A DNA stretch of 64,000 nt from Ciona savignyi. Its lineage: Eukaryota > Chordata > Ascidiacea > Phlebobranchia > Cionidae. This document shows, piece after piece, positions 46,208-59,906 of this stretch. The notes below the pieces were generated by a model. That model worked only from the letters and a program-made list of their open reading frames with translations. It did no database searches and was not told the origin of the DNA. Every line of letters starts with the position of its first letter. Within the stretch, counting starts at the first letter, position 1. The position numbers were made by a program, and so were the translations under genes. The DNA lies in the NCBI GenBank assembly GCA_000149265.1, contig CH003028.1, positions 2,444,961-2,508,960 on the forward strand, written 5' to 3'.

Positions 46208-48911
46208 TCATTTATTTAAGTCGATCGTTTTCTGTTCGGGAAGGTCGTTCGTTTGGCGCCATCTAGCGGTAGCGAGTTTGACGTCAAACGTCTTCTCCGT
46301 TCCCATGGGCGGGGAAGTGAACTGCGTCACAATATCAGGCGTGTGCGGCTCGAATTGAACGCGAGAGACGTTTTGACGGATTTTGATAGAAAAAGATTCT
46401 GCGTCCTGCTGGGAATTTCCCTCGCTGATAAGATGGCAAAGATAGAATTGAGCTTGGACGCGAAAATCCAACGATTTCCGAAACGAATCAACGTAATTGG
46501 AACGCGGGTCGATGATGCTCGGTTGTGAGGTCACTTCGCAGTTTCGACGGTACGTCATGGTGACGTAAGGTCTTCCGTCGATCGATACTCCGCGCTTGCA
46601 GGAAGTCGAGAAGGCGTTTCTGGCAACTCCGGATGACGTCACTTCTGGTGTTGATACGTCAGAAACTCTCTCACGTGACAAGTACCACTGACCCGGGATC
46701 GTCTCGCTGAACTGACGTCTATCTTCCCATGATGACGTCATGGGATCTAAACCTGATGACGTTATCAAACACGATGGATCATTTTGTATACGTAAGGGTG
46801 CGGGTAGGGGTATAAGGGGGTTCCCATATTGACCCTTACGAAGGTCATCATGTAACAAGCTTTTACGACGTCTTTCCACAGACCAACTGGGGTCGGGAAA
46901 AAATGGTGTCGACCCCATTTTTGACCCAACTTGTGCCTTATTCACTGGACCCAGCAACGTTATCTCTGTAGAATCATGAACGTAAAAATATCCTCTTGTC
47001 TCTTCATTCGTTGTGACGTCATTACGAATAACGTCGACGTCATAATCAAGCCGCGATTGTTCGCCGTGCGCGTCGTTTAAAATAGACGATCGAAGTGCAA
47101 CGTCACAAACCCCCATTGTTCCCTCCGCGATAACTTCGACGTAGAGTTTCTCGTGTTCGGGGATGTCCCATGAACCGTATCTCTTGGCAAACGAAACCCC
47201 TGTCAGTTCAAGGGAAATCCCCGGAAATGCCCCCAAATCCAATGGAGCGCATGGGTCAATGTTCCACGTCATTAATACTTGGTCGGGTGGGGTCGTGAAT
47301 CTTATTCCTGACCCACTGTAGCTGGTAAGTGGGTGTAACGGGGTAAGTGGGTTAGCTGCGGGTATTGTCCTTTTACCCCCATACCAGCGGGGTAACTTAT
47401 TCATCTTCAAATCCAGGTTGGGGTCTTCAATGTAAATAAGCATTTCTTCGCTTCGGACCTGGGAATCCCCGAACATTAAACCGCTGAGATTCAAACCGCC
47501 CAATGCCACTTTTGCGGTAGCGAATTTCAGGTTTCCAATTTTTAATTCGACCCCTTTAACATTACCCACCGCTCGCAATACCAACTGTTTTACGTCATCA
47601 ACGGACGGGTCCCGTTTGATGACGTCATCAAGGTTGATGGGGATAGTGATCCACCAGTCTTCCAAGTGTTCCTCTGGGGCGGCCGGTGGGTCGTATTTGA
47701 AAATTTCATCCTCTGGCGTTTGTGGTGGCGGCGGAGGAATATTTACTTCCAGGAACTCTTTACACTCGGCGGGTGGTTTTGAATGATGGAGTTGCTGTGA
47801 AAACTTTAGCGCCGATTCTTCCATTTCAATGGCGTTTATGACGCACTTCGGGATTCGAATAAAGATTTCGCGGGAGTTTGACTTCGGGTTATGCGGCAGA
47901 AGTTCGAGAAAATTCCCGTCCACGCCTGGAGATAAATAGCACGAGAAAAGCCGAGTACTTTCCAATTCTTGTCTCCGCGACAAAGTGGTCATTTCGGCGG
48001 GGTGAAGATAAAGTCTTTGTTGCGGGATTTCGATTCGAAATTTGTCGCGAATCCTCCGTTTTACCTCGATGACCGGTTCGTTACTTCTAGGTCTAACTTC
48101 GATCTCAGTAAGCATCGAACCCGGGCATGCTTGGGCCGATATCAGCAACGGAATGAAGCATCTTAGTTCAAGTTCACATTCTCCAATCTGTAGCACAAAA
48201 GTATGAGCAAAAATATCACAATAACCTTTTGTGTTTTTGTGTATATGATGGACTCTTTTTATGGAAGTTTCATCCATGAATATCATGTAAGTGGAAATAA
48301 TGGTGGTTCAAATGATACACCTGCCATTACACATTAGCTGTTTGGTCGAATCGTTTGGTGTCGTGTCTATTGGCTCGGCACTTAACAGATTTCGCTTGAA
48401 CCCTGTATATTAATAAGGTGATATAAAGAAATACAAACTTCACAATCCCGTACGATCATATACAGTAATAGCTCCAGTAACCCGTCGATGAGCAAAGTAA
48501 TCTAACAATAATTGCCCTTGCGATTAAGCCCCATGTGTATGCCTTACAAAGCAATTTGACATGATTAACATATCAGGTGCTTTCGTTGGACATTTTTGCA
48601 GTTGGCATTTCTGTTTTGCCCGGTGGACGACTTACTTGGCTAAGCGTTGGAAAATAATCCGCCAGAGGCGCGGATTTATCCATTCGCTCCCCTCCGATAA
48701 AGAGGCGTTGTCTTGCCGGGTGGACCCCTGTCTTTTTCCATATCATAGAAATCAAATGCGCTATTTTGTCACTGGTACGGATGGCATCTAACCTCAATAC
48801 CTCTCTGGACGCAGAGAAAACGATGGAGACGGTGGCACCGCCTTTGTCCAATTTCCTGAGAGAAACAACTGATGAAACATAAAATTTCATAGTCTCGATA
48901 TTATACGCCAT
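46208..48911 (-). CDS. Unrecognised protein with tandem ubiquitin-like domains
   Basis: Two exons: 48636-48911 (92 codons) and 46208-48187 (659 codons plus stop), phase 0, about 751 aa. The start is the ATG at 48911; an in-frame ATG at 48941 is possible. A first ubiquitin-like domain (about residues 25-102) has VHPARQRLFIGGERMDKSAPL, the beta3-beta4 pattern of ubiquitin, and its fold is completed across the intron by GECELELRC. A second (about 118-200) has EIEVRPRSNE, VIEVKRRIRDKF and IPQQRLYLHP. A region near WWITIPINLDDVIKRDPSV may be a third. The long C-terminal part (GSWDIPEHEKLYVEV; a Ser-rich end) resembles nothing I know. No terminal GG follows either domain, so this is a domain protein and not a processed modifier. 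AATAAA overlaps the last two codons before the stop. Confidence 0.75.
48457..48530 (+). repeat. SINE-like repeat, family 1, 3' fragment
   Basis: Holds tagctccagtaacccgtcga and caataattgccct, the distal part of family 1, in the intron of the ubiquitin-like gene. Confidence 0.45.
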
Positions 48912-48968
48912 GACCAGCCTTATGAAGTATTTAACCCTCAATAATCTATTGTCCGGTCAGATCGTCCA

Positions 48969-49083
48969 ATCGTTGAAAGCGTCGGAGGTTTGCAGCCACT
49001 CGAATTCGAAACTGGCACTGGTTGGACGGTTGTGTCCTTCCGCGCTGAGTATTCTGACGATTGCCCGTATGATAACAACCCGT
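48969..49083 (+). repeat. SINE-like repeat, family 1, internally deleted
   Basis: The tRNA-like part (tcggaggtttgcagccactc, gaattcgaaactgg, cggttgtgtcctt) is joined directly to the distal part (ctgacgattgcccgtatga), so the middle of the element has been lost. Open frames on the other strand here come from the repeat and are not an extra exon of the ubiquitin-like gene. Confidence 0.6.
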
Positions 49084-50558
49084 GAGTCATTGTTATAAAA
49101 CATGAATATATTTTTATCAACACGCCCGATAAAAAGCAATTTATAAAAAGCGTAGAATAGTATATACAAGTTATTAAATGCCTGTAAACTATAGAAATAA
49201 TAGTTCACACAGGTTGCTTAGTTAAAGATTCGATTCAGTCAACCCGATTTAGATTTAATAAAACCTGTAAATACAAAAAAATCCAACAATGTAAATACTT
49301 TATATTTATACCTTTTAATAGGTTTGCCTTTTATTTTGAAACAGTTAAATTGTTAAATTGGCCAAAAGTCTGATCGCCATAAAAATGTTACTTCTTAGTT
49401 TTCCTGTACTATTGATAGACACAGGGGTAAAACGTAAAAACAAAAGTAATTTCAATACAAAAATGTTGTAAATATTTATTTTTCGGGCTTTATGTTTCAT
49501 GCAATACAGATTGAAAGGTCGTTGCTAAGTATTTAGCATTTGGTCAGCAAGCAGGTATAACATAGCTTAACTAAAGGTGACACTATTTATAAATATTTAC
49601 CAACCCGTATCGGATTCGATCTTTTTCTTCGGTGTAAGTTAACATTGCAAACGTTCTAACCGTCTCTGTCCGATCATCGGCCTAAAGTTACTTAAACTTT
49701 CTCTGGTAAATGGCGACCGCCCTGAATAGGCGTATTGTGGTCGGTGGATAATATATCAATCCTACTCTGTGTCCTGAAACCGAACTCTTTAACCACAACA
49801 GAACGCACGCAAGGTCCTATTCAAAATTGCGCCTGTTACAAGAGATACCTGAATAGGCAACTCTTTGCTTAAAGGACTCAGAAACAAACCGCGGACGAAA
49901 TCTATACACGTAGGTTAACAAAGCAGACTGTTAAGTATTGCTAAGTCAACATTGGGTTACTGGTAAACAGGTAAACATATTTTGATGAACATTTTACATG
50001 AACCGGCAGGTGCAGCATTTACTTTTGCAGCCTAAGTACTTGGCTAGTTAAATGAAACCCCGTTGTACGATCGTGTGACTTACATAAAAAACGGTTTTAG
50101 AAACGAACGCATTATGAGTTGCAAACTAAGCCCGGTAAAAAAAGTTAAATCAATCATAATACACGGTGGTGGCATTGAGCGCTGCCTACTCCCACCAAAT
50201 TGGTGAATAACTAGCCTGTGTATTTAAAATTCTTTCTCGGTCGGTCGATTTCACAGTTTGGTCACTTTAACCGTTGTTGGTTCTTTTTCCCAAATTAATA
50301 AAATAAAATTCTACTGTTGTTTGTTGACAATTTAAGGTGCCAAACTGCCAACGTTCAAACGCGTAACAAAAAACATTTTTTACACAACATTGTTTATACT
50401 TATCACTATAGGAATTGTCGTGCGTAACATTAATGTTCTAAATATAGAAGCGAGTCGATACCTTATATATAAAAGTATAACTAGAAAATGAATAATGCTG
50501 AAGCTGATAAAAGTAAAGTTCGATCAAAAAAATTTACCACAATATTTCGAAAGCAGAT

Positions 50559-50861
50559 ATAGGATATGATAGTTTATTCAGGTTTATCCACGTGAATGGG
50601 AAAACCAAGGGGGTTAACATACGGGCTATCGACAGATCACCTCGCGCCCACCGACGGGTTACCGGAGCTTTTGCAGTGTGTTGCGTATGGAAGACACGTT
50701 CCTTCAATTTGGTAGAACCAACTATTGTCCTCTATAAGGTTCAGGGACTATACGTTAAGTGTCTTGCCCAAGGACACAACCGTCTGGTTAGCGACCAGTT
50801 TCGAATCTGCAACCTTTCGGTTGAAAGGCGTCGCACTAAGCCACCAGACTAACAAGTCTGA
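50559..50861 (-). repeat. SINE-like repeat, family 1, best-preserved copy
   Basis: Minus strand. The order is ataggatatgatag tail, atccacgtgaatgggaaaac, ggggttaacatacgggc, gcgcccaccgacgggttacc, ttgcagtgtgttg, tcaatttggtagaacc, gtcttgcccaaggacacaac, gcgaccagtttcgaatctgc, tttcggttgaaaggcgtcgc, ccagactaacaagtc. It serves as a working consensus for the family. Confidence 0.8.
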
Positions 50862-52527
50862 CGAGATATGATTTATATATTGACTTAATGTGTAACTTAA
50901 CAGAAAATAAGCAGATGTTTGATTTGTTATATTGCTCGAGCAAGAATTGTTGAAAATCGTATATAGCGGAAGGTAATCCACTTTCATGGCACACGTTAAA
51001 GCACAGATTTTTAACCACTGACAATTATTTATTCGCGGACTGGGTAAAACGGGGATTTTTCATGTCCGCTGACGAAAGAATCCCTATGTCTATAATTTTT
51101 AATTCACTTAAATAACTCTAGTCTATAATAAAAATTCACTAAAAAATTAATTCACTTAAATAACTTAAACTCATAATTCTAGTGTAGTAACTACTAGTGT
51201 TGATATGATGTATTAGTATTAGTTTTTTTATTCGTTTTGCTCGAAGTTAAAAAAATTGCAAATAAATTAAATAATGTCACACGAACAGAAAAAGATCGCA
51301 AAAGGAACCTACGTTAAAACACGTCATTTAAAAAGAATATAGAAGATATTAAGCCCTGAAGAAGAGTGCGTGGTCAAACGCGAAAACAGTATAATGTAAA
51401 GTTACATTCTTAATTTGATGCACTGACAATACGCACATTCATGAATAATCATCGGAGCAGAGAATTATTGCCTCCGCCTTGGGAGCAATTGATTGATCCG
51501 GGGAGGTGGCTGAGTAATCTCCATTGCCAATAAGACTTCTTTCTAATCTTGTTTAGAGTTTCATAGATGTCAAGTGATATATTGACACAGATTTTATTTG
51601 GAATTACAAAGAACACAAAAATATATATCCACGATATAGAGCATATTTTTGTTTTATCTTTGGAAGTTGCAGTTATCACATAGGTAATCTTCAAATTACC
51701 TTGCTGATACGCAATCAGGTTATCACATCACCATAGGGAAACACATTTATTACAGTGTTCAATATGGTAATTTTAGTAAAATATTTTTAACCACCAGGTG
51801 TATGCTAAGTGCTTTATCCAAGGACACAGCGGTTGGCTGCGAAACAAGGTATGTACTTTTATTCGTATCAACCACGCAACACCTTAGCGTTTTAAAACGA
51901 TAAGATAAAATTTGCCTGCACTTCTAGTGCAGTAGCTTCCGGCTTCTCACATATATTAGGATATTAATAGCGTGTTGTTTTTAAGGCATTCTTCCACTGA
52001 ACTACAGGGTGGCACGCCCTCCCTCACATACATTTCAGCCGCCTGAATGCCGCAGACAGCCTTGCCGATTGGTCTTTCTGGCGCGACGTGCGTATTATTA
52101 AAATAATTTATATACTGTTTTTTTACTATTATATTATGCTTATAAACGTTATTTGAACGGTAAAAGGATATAACTGTAAAGGTTAAGGATATAACTATAA
52201 GTCCTTATTTGACTATTGTTATTATTATAGGTCGATTAACTTAACTCTAGATATTTTATTATAATATGTGCACTTACCAGTGTTGTAATTAGTCAAGGAC
52301 TCCAATTTTACAAGCTTGTTTTAGGTTAGCATCAAAATTAGTAGATTTGTCTTATAAAAATTAATTCTGTTTATCCGTTTGGTCAAAAAAGTATAAATGT
52401 GAACCATGTGCTTTTTCGACCCTTATTTATTGCAAGTCTAAATTCAGGATAAACGGAATGACCGGACTTCGATTCAATCTGTTTGTATGGATTTTAGATA
52501 AAATATTATAAACGCAAAAGCATGTTT

Positions 52528-52602
52528 TAAACCCATGAAGAGTTCTTTATATACATCAGTGTATGTATCGAAAATGCTAACGATTAGGCCACACTATCGT
52601 AC
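52528..52602 (-). repeat. tRNA-like repeat, family 2
   Basis: On the minus strand: agtgtggcctaatcgttagc (A-box-like) and catgggtttaaaac (weak B-box-like). Family-1 scraps flank it at 52610 (acaacacactgcaacagcta) and 52810 (cttcggtaactagacggtgg). Confidence 0.4.
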
Positions 52603-52975
52603 AAATACATACAACACACTGCAACAGCTACCTCCTACCGGTGGAGCGAAATTACGACCATTGGGGGTTTCTACTTACCAAGATGAGCCAGAATATCCAA
52701 CCAAATGCCGATATATTCTTAGTTTTCACATTCCCGGCTTTTCGTTTAACCAGCCGTGCGAGTTTACCAACGTATTAGATTGTACTACAATTGAAATAAC
52801 ATGTTAATCAATTAGGACACAATGCAACAGCTTCGGTAACTAGACGGTGGGAGTGAGCACTTAAAATAAATTCAGTCTTGGACGATGCTAAGATCAACTA
52901 GTTTTATCCACGTCTTATCATTACTACTTTTACACAATCCTTCCTCAAATAAACAACTCAATACACTGAGTTCAT

Positions 52976-52981
52976 TTTATT
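52976..52981 (-). terminator. Poly(A) signal of RPS25, directly after the stop codon
   Basis: On the minus strand AATAAA follows the TGA stop with no spacer, so the 3' UTR would be only about 20-30 bases. Confidence 0.65.
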
Positions 52982-55887
<2,906 letters not shown>

Positions 55888-56258
55888 ATTCGATGCTTGC
55901 AACACGAGAAAGAATCTAGAATGTTCCCGGATGTTCGATTAAGATATCAGTGATTCCAGACCAAAATATATCTAACACGAGGTATGTATTTCTGCTTAAT
56001 AACAGCTATACAGTTGCTAATAAAATGCTAATTTAGTTAAATAAACACAAGTATTTTTTAAAGTTTATTTTAAAATGTTAATAAATAATATATAACAGCG
56101 ATTTCGAGAAAAAAATGTTTTATTACTAACATGTAATAAATGTACATAGCACTGAAGGGAATTACCCTAAACTCACGCTCTTTTCCATTTCAGTTCGAAT
56201 TTAAATTGTTAAATTTCGGACCAGTAATTTTTTCTGTTCAAATTTAGAAAAGTAAGCC
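55888..56258. promoter_or_regulatory. Divergent promoter interval RPS25 / CCT5
   Basis: Only 371 bp separate the two start codons, transcribed away from each other. The RPS25 side has a TOP-like pyrimidine tract next to its ATG. The CCT5 side has a pyrimidine-rich run (cgctcttttccatttcag, about 56175-56195) that ends in a possible acceptor, so a 5' UTR intron or a trans-splice site is possible. Both are high-demand proteostasis genes. Confidence 0.55.
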
Positions 56259-57875
56259 ATGTCAGCCGTTGGGACTGTCGCCTTTGACGAATATGGTCGA
56301 CCATTTATTATTTTACGAGACCAGGAAAGTAAAACACGTCTTTCTGGAGTCGATGCGATTAAAAGTCATATTTTAGCCGCAAAGACCGTCGCACACACCG
56401 TGCGTACATCATTAGGTCCGAATGGATTGGATAAAATGATGGTTTCTTCCGATGGAGAGGTTACAATTACCAACGACGGTGCTACTATATTGGATAAAAT
56501 GGACGTCAGTCATCAGATTGCAAAACTTTTAGTTGAGCTCTCAAAATCACAGGACGATGAAATCGGGGATGGAACGACAGGTGTTGTTGTGTTAGCTGGC
56601 GCTCTACTGGAGCATGCAGAAGAGTTGATTGACAGGGGAATTCATCCCATTCGAATTGCTGATGGATATGAATCCGCTATGCATGTTGCGTTAAAGAGAT
56701 TAAATGAGATCGCTGACGATTTTCCGGTTAATAAAGATGATACAAGTAATCTTGTCCAAGTTGCTATGACTACCTTGGGATCAAAGATCGTCACAAAATG
56801 CCACAAGCAGTTTGCAGAGATCGCAGTTGATGCCATAATGTCAGTGGCTGACTTTGAGAGGAAAGATGTCGACTTTGAATTCATCAAAGTTGAGGGAAAG
56901 CAAGGTGGAAAGCTGGAAGACAGCATGCTGATCAAGGGAGTCCTTATCGACAAAGACATGAGCCATCCTCAGATGCCGAAAGTCATAAAAAATGCCAAAT
57001 TGGCGATTCTTACCTGTCCATTTGAGCCACCTAAGCCAAAAACCAAGCATAAGCTCGATGTTACTTGCATGGAAGACTACAAAAAACTACAGGCTTATGA
57101 AAAAGAAAAGTTTGCGGAGATGATTAAACAAGTGAAGGACAGTGGAGCCAATCTTGCAATTTGTCAGTGGGGTTTCGATGATGAGGCAAACCACTTGTTG
57201 CTGCAAAATGAGCTTCCAGCTGTGCGCTGGGTTGGGGGTCCAGAGATTGAATTGATTGCAATTGCAACTGGCGGCCGAATAGTCCCACGGTTTTCAGAGC
57301 TTACTCCTGAAAAACTAGGTGTGGCTGGAATTGTGAGGGAACTTACATTTGGAACAACCAAAGATCGGATGTTGGTGATTGAGGGATGCAAGAACTCCAA
57401 GGCAGTTACCATTTTCCTGCGTGGAGGTAACAAGATGATTGTGGAAGAGGCAAAGAGATCTGTCCATGATGCTCTGTGTGTCATCCGCAATTTGGTGCGC
57501 GATAGCAGAGTTGTATATGGTGGTGGTGCCTGTGAGATTGCTTGTGCTATTTCAGTCAATAAAGCGGCTGACATGACACCGTCTTTGGAGCAATATGCGA
57601 TGAGAGCATACGGACAGGCACTAGAGACTGTTCCACTTGCACTCGCAGAGAACAGTGGACTTCACCCCATTCTTACCTTGTCTGATGTACGAGCAGAGCA
57701 GGTTAACAAGAACAATCCACATCTTGGAATCGACTGCCTGCAGAAGGGTACCAACGACATGAAGGAACAGCACGTCTTGGAGACCTTGGTTGGGAAGAAG
57801 CAGCAAATCACTCTCGCTACACAACTGGTCCGTATGATTCTCAAGATTGATGATGTGCGATCCCCAGGAGAGTGA
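56259..57875 (+). CDS. CCT5: T-complex protein 1 subunit epsilon (CCT5)
   Basis: Subunit of the cytosolic group II chaperonin TRiC/CCT, which folds actin, tubulin and other proteins by an ATP-driven cycle. A single uninterrupted frame of 538 aa, against 541 in human. The N-terminus [12 protein letters not shown] and the sequence [18 protein letters not shown] FELIKVEGK region are epsilon-specific. Nucleotide-binding motifs are [11 protein letters not shown] (50-60), TNDGATIL (71-78) and GDGTTGVVV (103-111, with the catalytic Asp); the C-terminal [13 protein letters not shown] is also present. All key residues are intact. The gene is intronless in its coding part, unlike its vertebrate orthologue, but codons are not decayed, so it is not a processed pseudogene. 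Confidence 0.98.
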   Translation: MSAVGTVAFDEYGRPFIILRDQESKTRLSGVDAIKSHILAAKTVAHTVRTSLGPNGLDKMMVSSDGEVTITNDGATILDKMDVSHQIAKLLVELSKSQDDEIGDGTTGVVVLAGALLEHAEELIDRGIHPIRIADGYESAMHVALKRLNEIADDFPVNKDDTSNLVQVAMTTLGSKIVTKCHKQFAEIAVDAIMSVADFERKDVDFEFIKVEGKQGGKLEDSMLIKGVLIDKDMSHPQMPKVIKNAKLAILTCPFEPPKPKTKHKLDVTCMEDYKKLQAYEKEKFAEMIKQVKDSGANLAICQWGFDDEANHLLLQNELPAVRWVGGPEIELIAIATGGRIVPRFSELTPEKLGVAGIVRELTFGTTKDRMLVIEGCKNSKAVTIFLRGGNKMIVEEAKRSVHDALCVIRNLVRDSRVVYGGGACEIACAISVNKAADMTPSLEQYAMRAYGQALETVPLALAENSGLHPILTLSDVRAEQVNKNNPHLGIDCLQKGTNDMKEQHVLETLVGKKQQITLATQLVRMILKIDDVRSPGE

Positions 57876-58256
57876 AGACCCAACTTGAAACCTCCTACTT
57901 TGGTTAAAGTTAAAGTTCCAAAAGTGAATGCCGTATAACATGAATGATATTTTTATGTAGTCACTTGTTTGTAGCATGCTGAATTAATTTGAAAATAATA
58001 TTGGCAGTTTTTCATCTATGATTTCCCAGTTTGTTTTGTTATTTATGACCACTTAATGAGCGTAGTATAAAAACTGGATGCCAATTTTTATTCAGATATT
58101 CTAGGTTTTTGTGTCATCTCATTAACTTACTTAAATTACGTTAAAGTTCAACAAACGTTTCCACACTAGGTCCCCATATATAGTCAGAAAATTAAGAAAT
58201 GGCACAGACTTGTGCTGTAGACCCATTTGGAGCTTGTGCTGTAAACCTCTGTTTAT

Positions 58257-58262
58257 AATAAA
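58257..58262 (+). terminator. Poly(A) signal AATAAA for CCT5
   Basis: First AATAAA after the CCT5 stop, about 380 bp downstream and 240 bp before the convergent gene ends at 58506. Confidence 0.55.
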
Positions 58263-58505
58263 CTAGACCTGTCTTTCTAACTGACTATTCACAAAGTACA
58301 CACGACAACGATATAGGACTTCTTAAAATGTAAAAAAAACAAAGAAAAATTAGGTAGTAAAAGTCCGGCATCACGGAGGTATTTCGCATAACCAGTATTT
58401 TAATAAAAACAAAGAAATTCGGCATCACGTTGCAGCAATGTACAGAACAAGTCAAATATTTAAAAGTATCGCAGACAGAAGAAGTAAAGTATAAAAATTA
58501 AAAGT

Positions 58506-59906
58506 TTAGCTGATAAAACCACAACTTCGTCGTACTTTTTCCAAATCAGCCTCTTTTTGACGAAGGTTTGCCCTTAACTGTTCGATTCTGGTCAACTTCT
58601 TGGTTGTTGGCGTTGGTAGGTCTACTTTACGGTGCAAATAGGGCGGTCTCGGTTTTTTATCTTCAGCCGGTTTGGCAGTCTCGTTTACATTTGTACGAGA
58701 GCGTTTCGATTTTGACTCGCCTGGCTTGCAAGGTTGGTCGTGTGATCTTTTTGCGTCAGAACTGTTCGGGCTGTTCTGTATTCGTTTACGAAAGCAAGAC
58801 TTCGGTGGATTTTTCATGGTTTCTGATTTATCGTCATTATGTGTTGGTAATGCTATACTGCTGCCACGCAGTTTTCCCGTTCCTTCAAGATTAGCCGCTT
58901 CTAAACTACGTATACAGTTTTTAATTGAAGTGGTGGTAATTTGATTGATGCGGTTGTTTAAAAATGCAGGAAGTGCGTTCGTAATTGAGCGGTCAGGTAC
59001 AACGCTAGATCGCCGCAATTTTAAGCGGGTTTGGTGGCATGAAGGTTCGATATACCTATCGGGATCTAAACGCATTGATTTTTTGGACGTTTCAGCGTCG
59101 GCATGAACGTACAACCTAGACGAACCATGCAAAAATGGGAAATTCATTTGAGGCTGTGTGGTAAGTAAACGGGATTGCATTTGTGGTGAAGAAGTAGGTT
59201 TTAATATATTACACCGTGTTTCTGGTTGTTGGGAACGCATGTTTATTGTATTACAATGTTTTGTGGTTGGATTTTGTAAAGTTTTAGGTATTTCTAACTT
59301 TTCACTTACAGAATTAGTGTCGTTTGGTGCTTTAAACGTTGAATGAGAAGCAAGACTAGTAATACTTGCAATCTGAGGAAACTCTTCATCATATGTTGGT
59401 TCCAGCTGTACAGGTATGGATGGAATATCAGTTGTACTGATCACTGATGTGTTCTGTGGACTATACTGGTGTTCACTGCCAAATCCAGACTCTGGACTAC
59501 AACATGACTGAATTGTTTCGAAGTTAATTTCTGCTTTTCTTGGTGACATTGTGCCAATGTTCATTCTTTCAGTTGATTTAACGGTTGCACTTGGTTTGGT
59601 AGCTTCCACTTCCATAGAGAGATCTTTCCAAACAACCCGAATTATACTTGAATTACACTTACTTCCTAAATTTACAAATAAATCAGTATTTTCTTTCATC
59701 GATTTGAATCCTTCGACCACTTTTCCCATAGTTTGAATGTTATTATTGCAGTCAACTGGTTTAATGACTGAAGGAATTTTTTCCACGGTGGGAAAAACAA
59801 AGGCATTAAGGTTACTTGGTTTGGTTTTCTTCGTTACACTTTTCTTTAAGCCAATGGTAGTAGAATTTGCAGAAGTGGCAGTATTAAACAATTCATTCTT
59901 AGCCAT
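58506..59906 (-). CDS. Unrecognised, probably disordered protein with KEN box
   Basis: Single open frame of 466 aa, convergent with CCT5. I do not recognise the family. The composition is Ser/Thr/Pro/Asn/Lys-rich, so mostly disordered. Visible short motifs: a KEN box (71-73), the APC/C degron; RVVW (90-93), which fits the RVxF/W docking pattern for protein phosphatase 1; ESGFGS, similar to the DSGxxS beta-TrCP degron; several SP/TP sites; basic clusters (CFRKRIQNS; SKSKRSRTN) that could be nuclear signals; and a C-terminal helix (RIEQLRANLRQKEADLEKVR) likely to form a coiled coil. Together they suggest a cell-cycle or nuclear regulator; this is inference. An acceptor-like ACTCTTAG 28 bases before the ATG suggests a 5' UTR intron or trans-splicing. 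Confidence 0.75.
   Translation of the reverse strand: MAKNELFNTATSANSTTIGLKKSVTKKTKPSNLNAFVFPTVEKIPSVIKPVDCNNNIQTMGKVVEGFKSMKENTDLFVNLGSKCNSSIIRVVWKDLSMEVEATKPSATVKSTERMNIGTMSPRKAEINFETIQSCCSPESGFGSEHQYSPQNTSVISTTDIPSIPVQLEPTYDEEFPQIASITSLASHSTFKAPNDTNSVSEKLEIPKTLQNPTTKHCNTINMRSQQPETRCNILKPTSSPQMQSRLLTTQPQMNFPFLHGSSRLYVHADAETSKKSMRLDPDRYIEPSCHQTRLKLRRSSVVPDRSITNALPAFLNNRINQITTTSIKNCIRSLEAANLEGTGKLRGSSIALPTHNDDKSETMKNPPKSCFRKRIQNSPNSSDAKRSHDQPCKPGESKSKRSRTNVNETAKPAEDKKPRPPYLHRKVDLPTPTTKKLTRIEQLRANLRQKEADLEKVRRSCGFIS

Larger units (their letters stand above)
48912..52975. other. Intergenic region, ubiquitin-like gene / RPS25
   Basis: Four kilobases with only repeats recognised. The left part should include the promoter of the ubiquitin-like gene. 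Between about 49,100 and 50,550 I see nothing. A decayed family-1 SINE trace lies at about 51735-51845 (gtgctttatccaaggacac). Confidence 0.55.

Noticed and set aside
48957..49208. Possible upstream exon of the ubiquitin-like gene on the minus strand
   Set aside because: The open frame is the complement of an internally deleted family-1 SINE and ends in a stop without a donor.
50592..50852. 86-aa plus-strand frame (and a similar one at 28013-28276)
   Set aside because: Both frames are translations of family-1 SINE copies; they share words such as KTKGVN because the repeats are related, not because they are genes.
57164..57574. 136-aa minus-strand frame
   Set aside because: Shadow of the CCT5 coding region.
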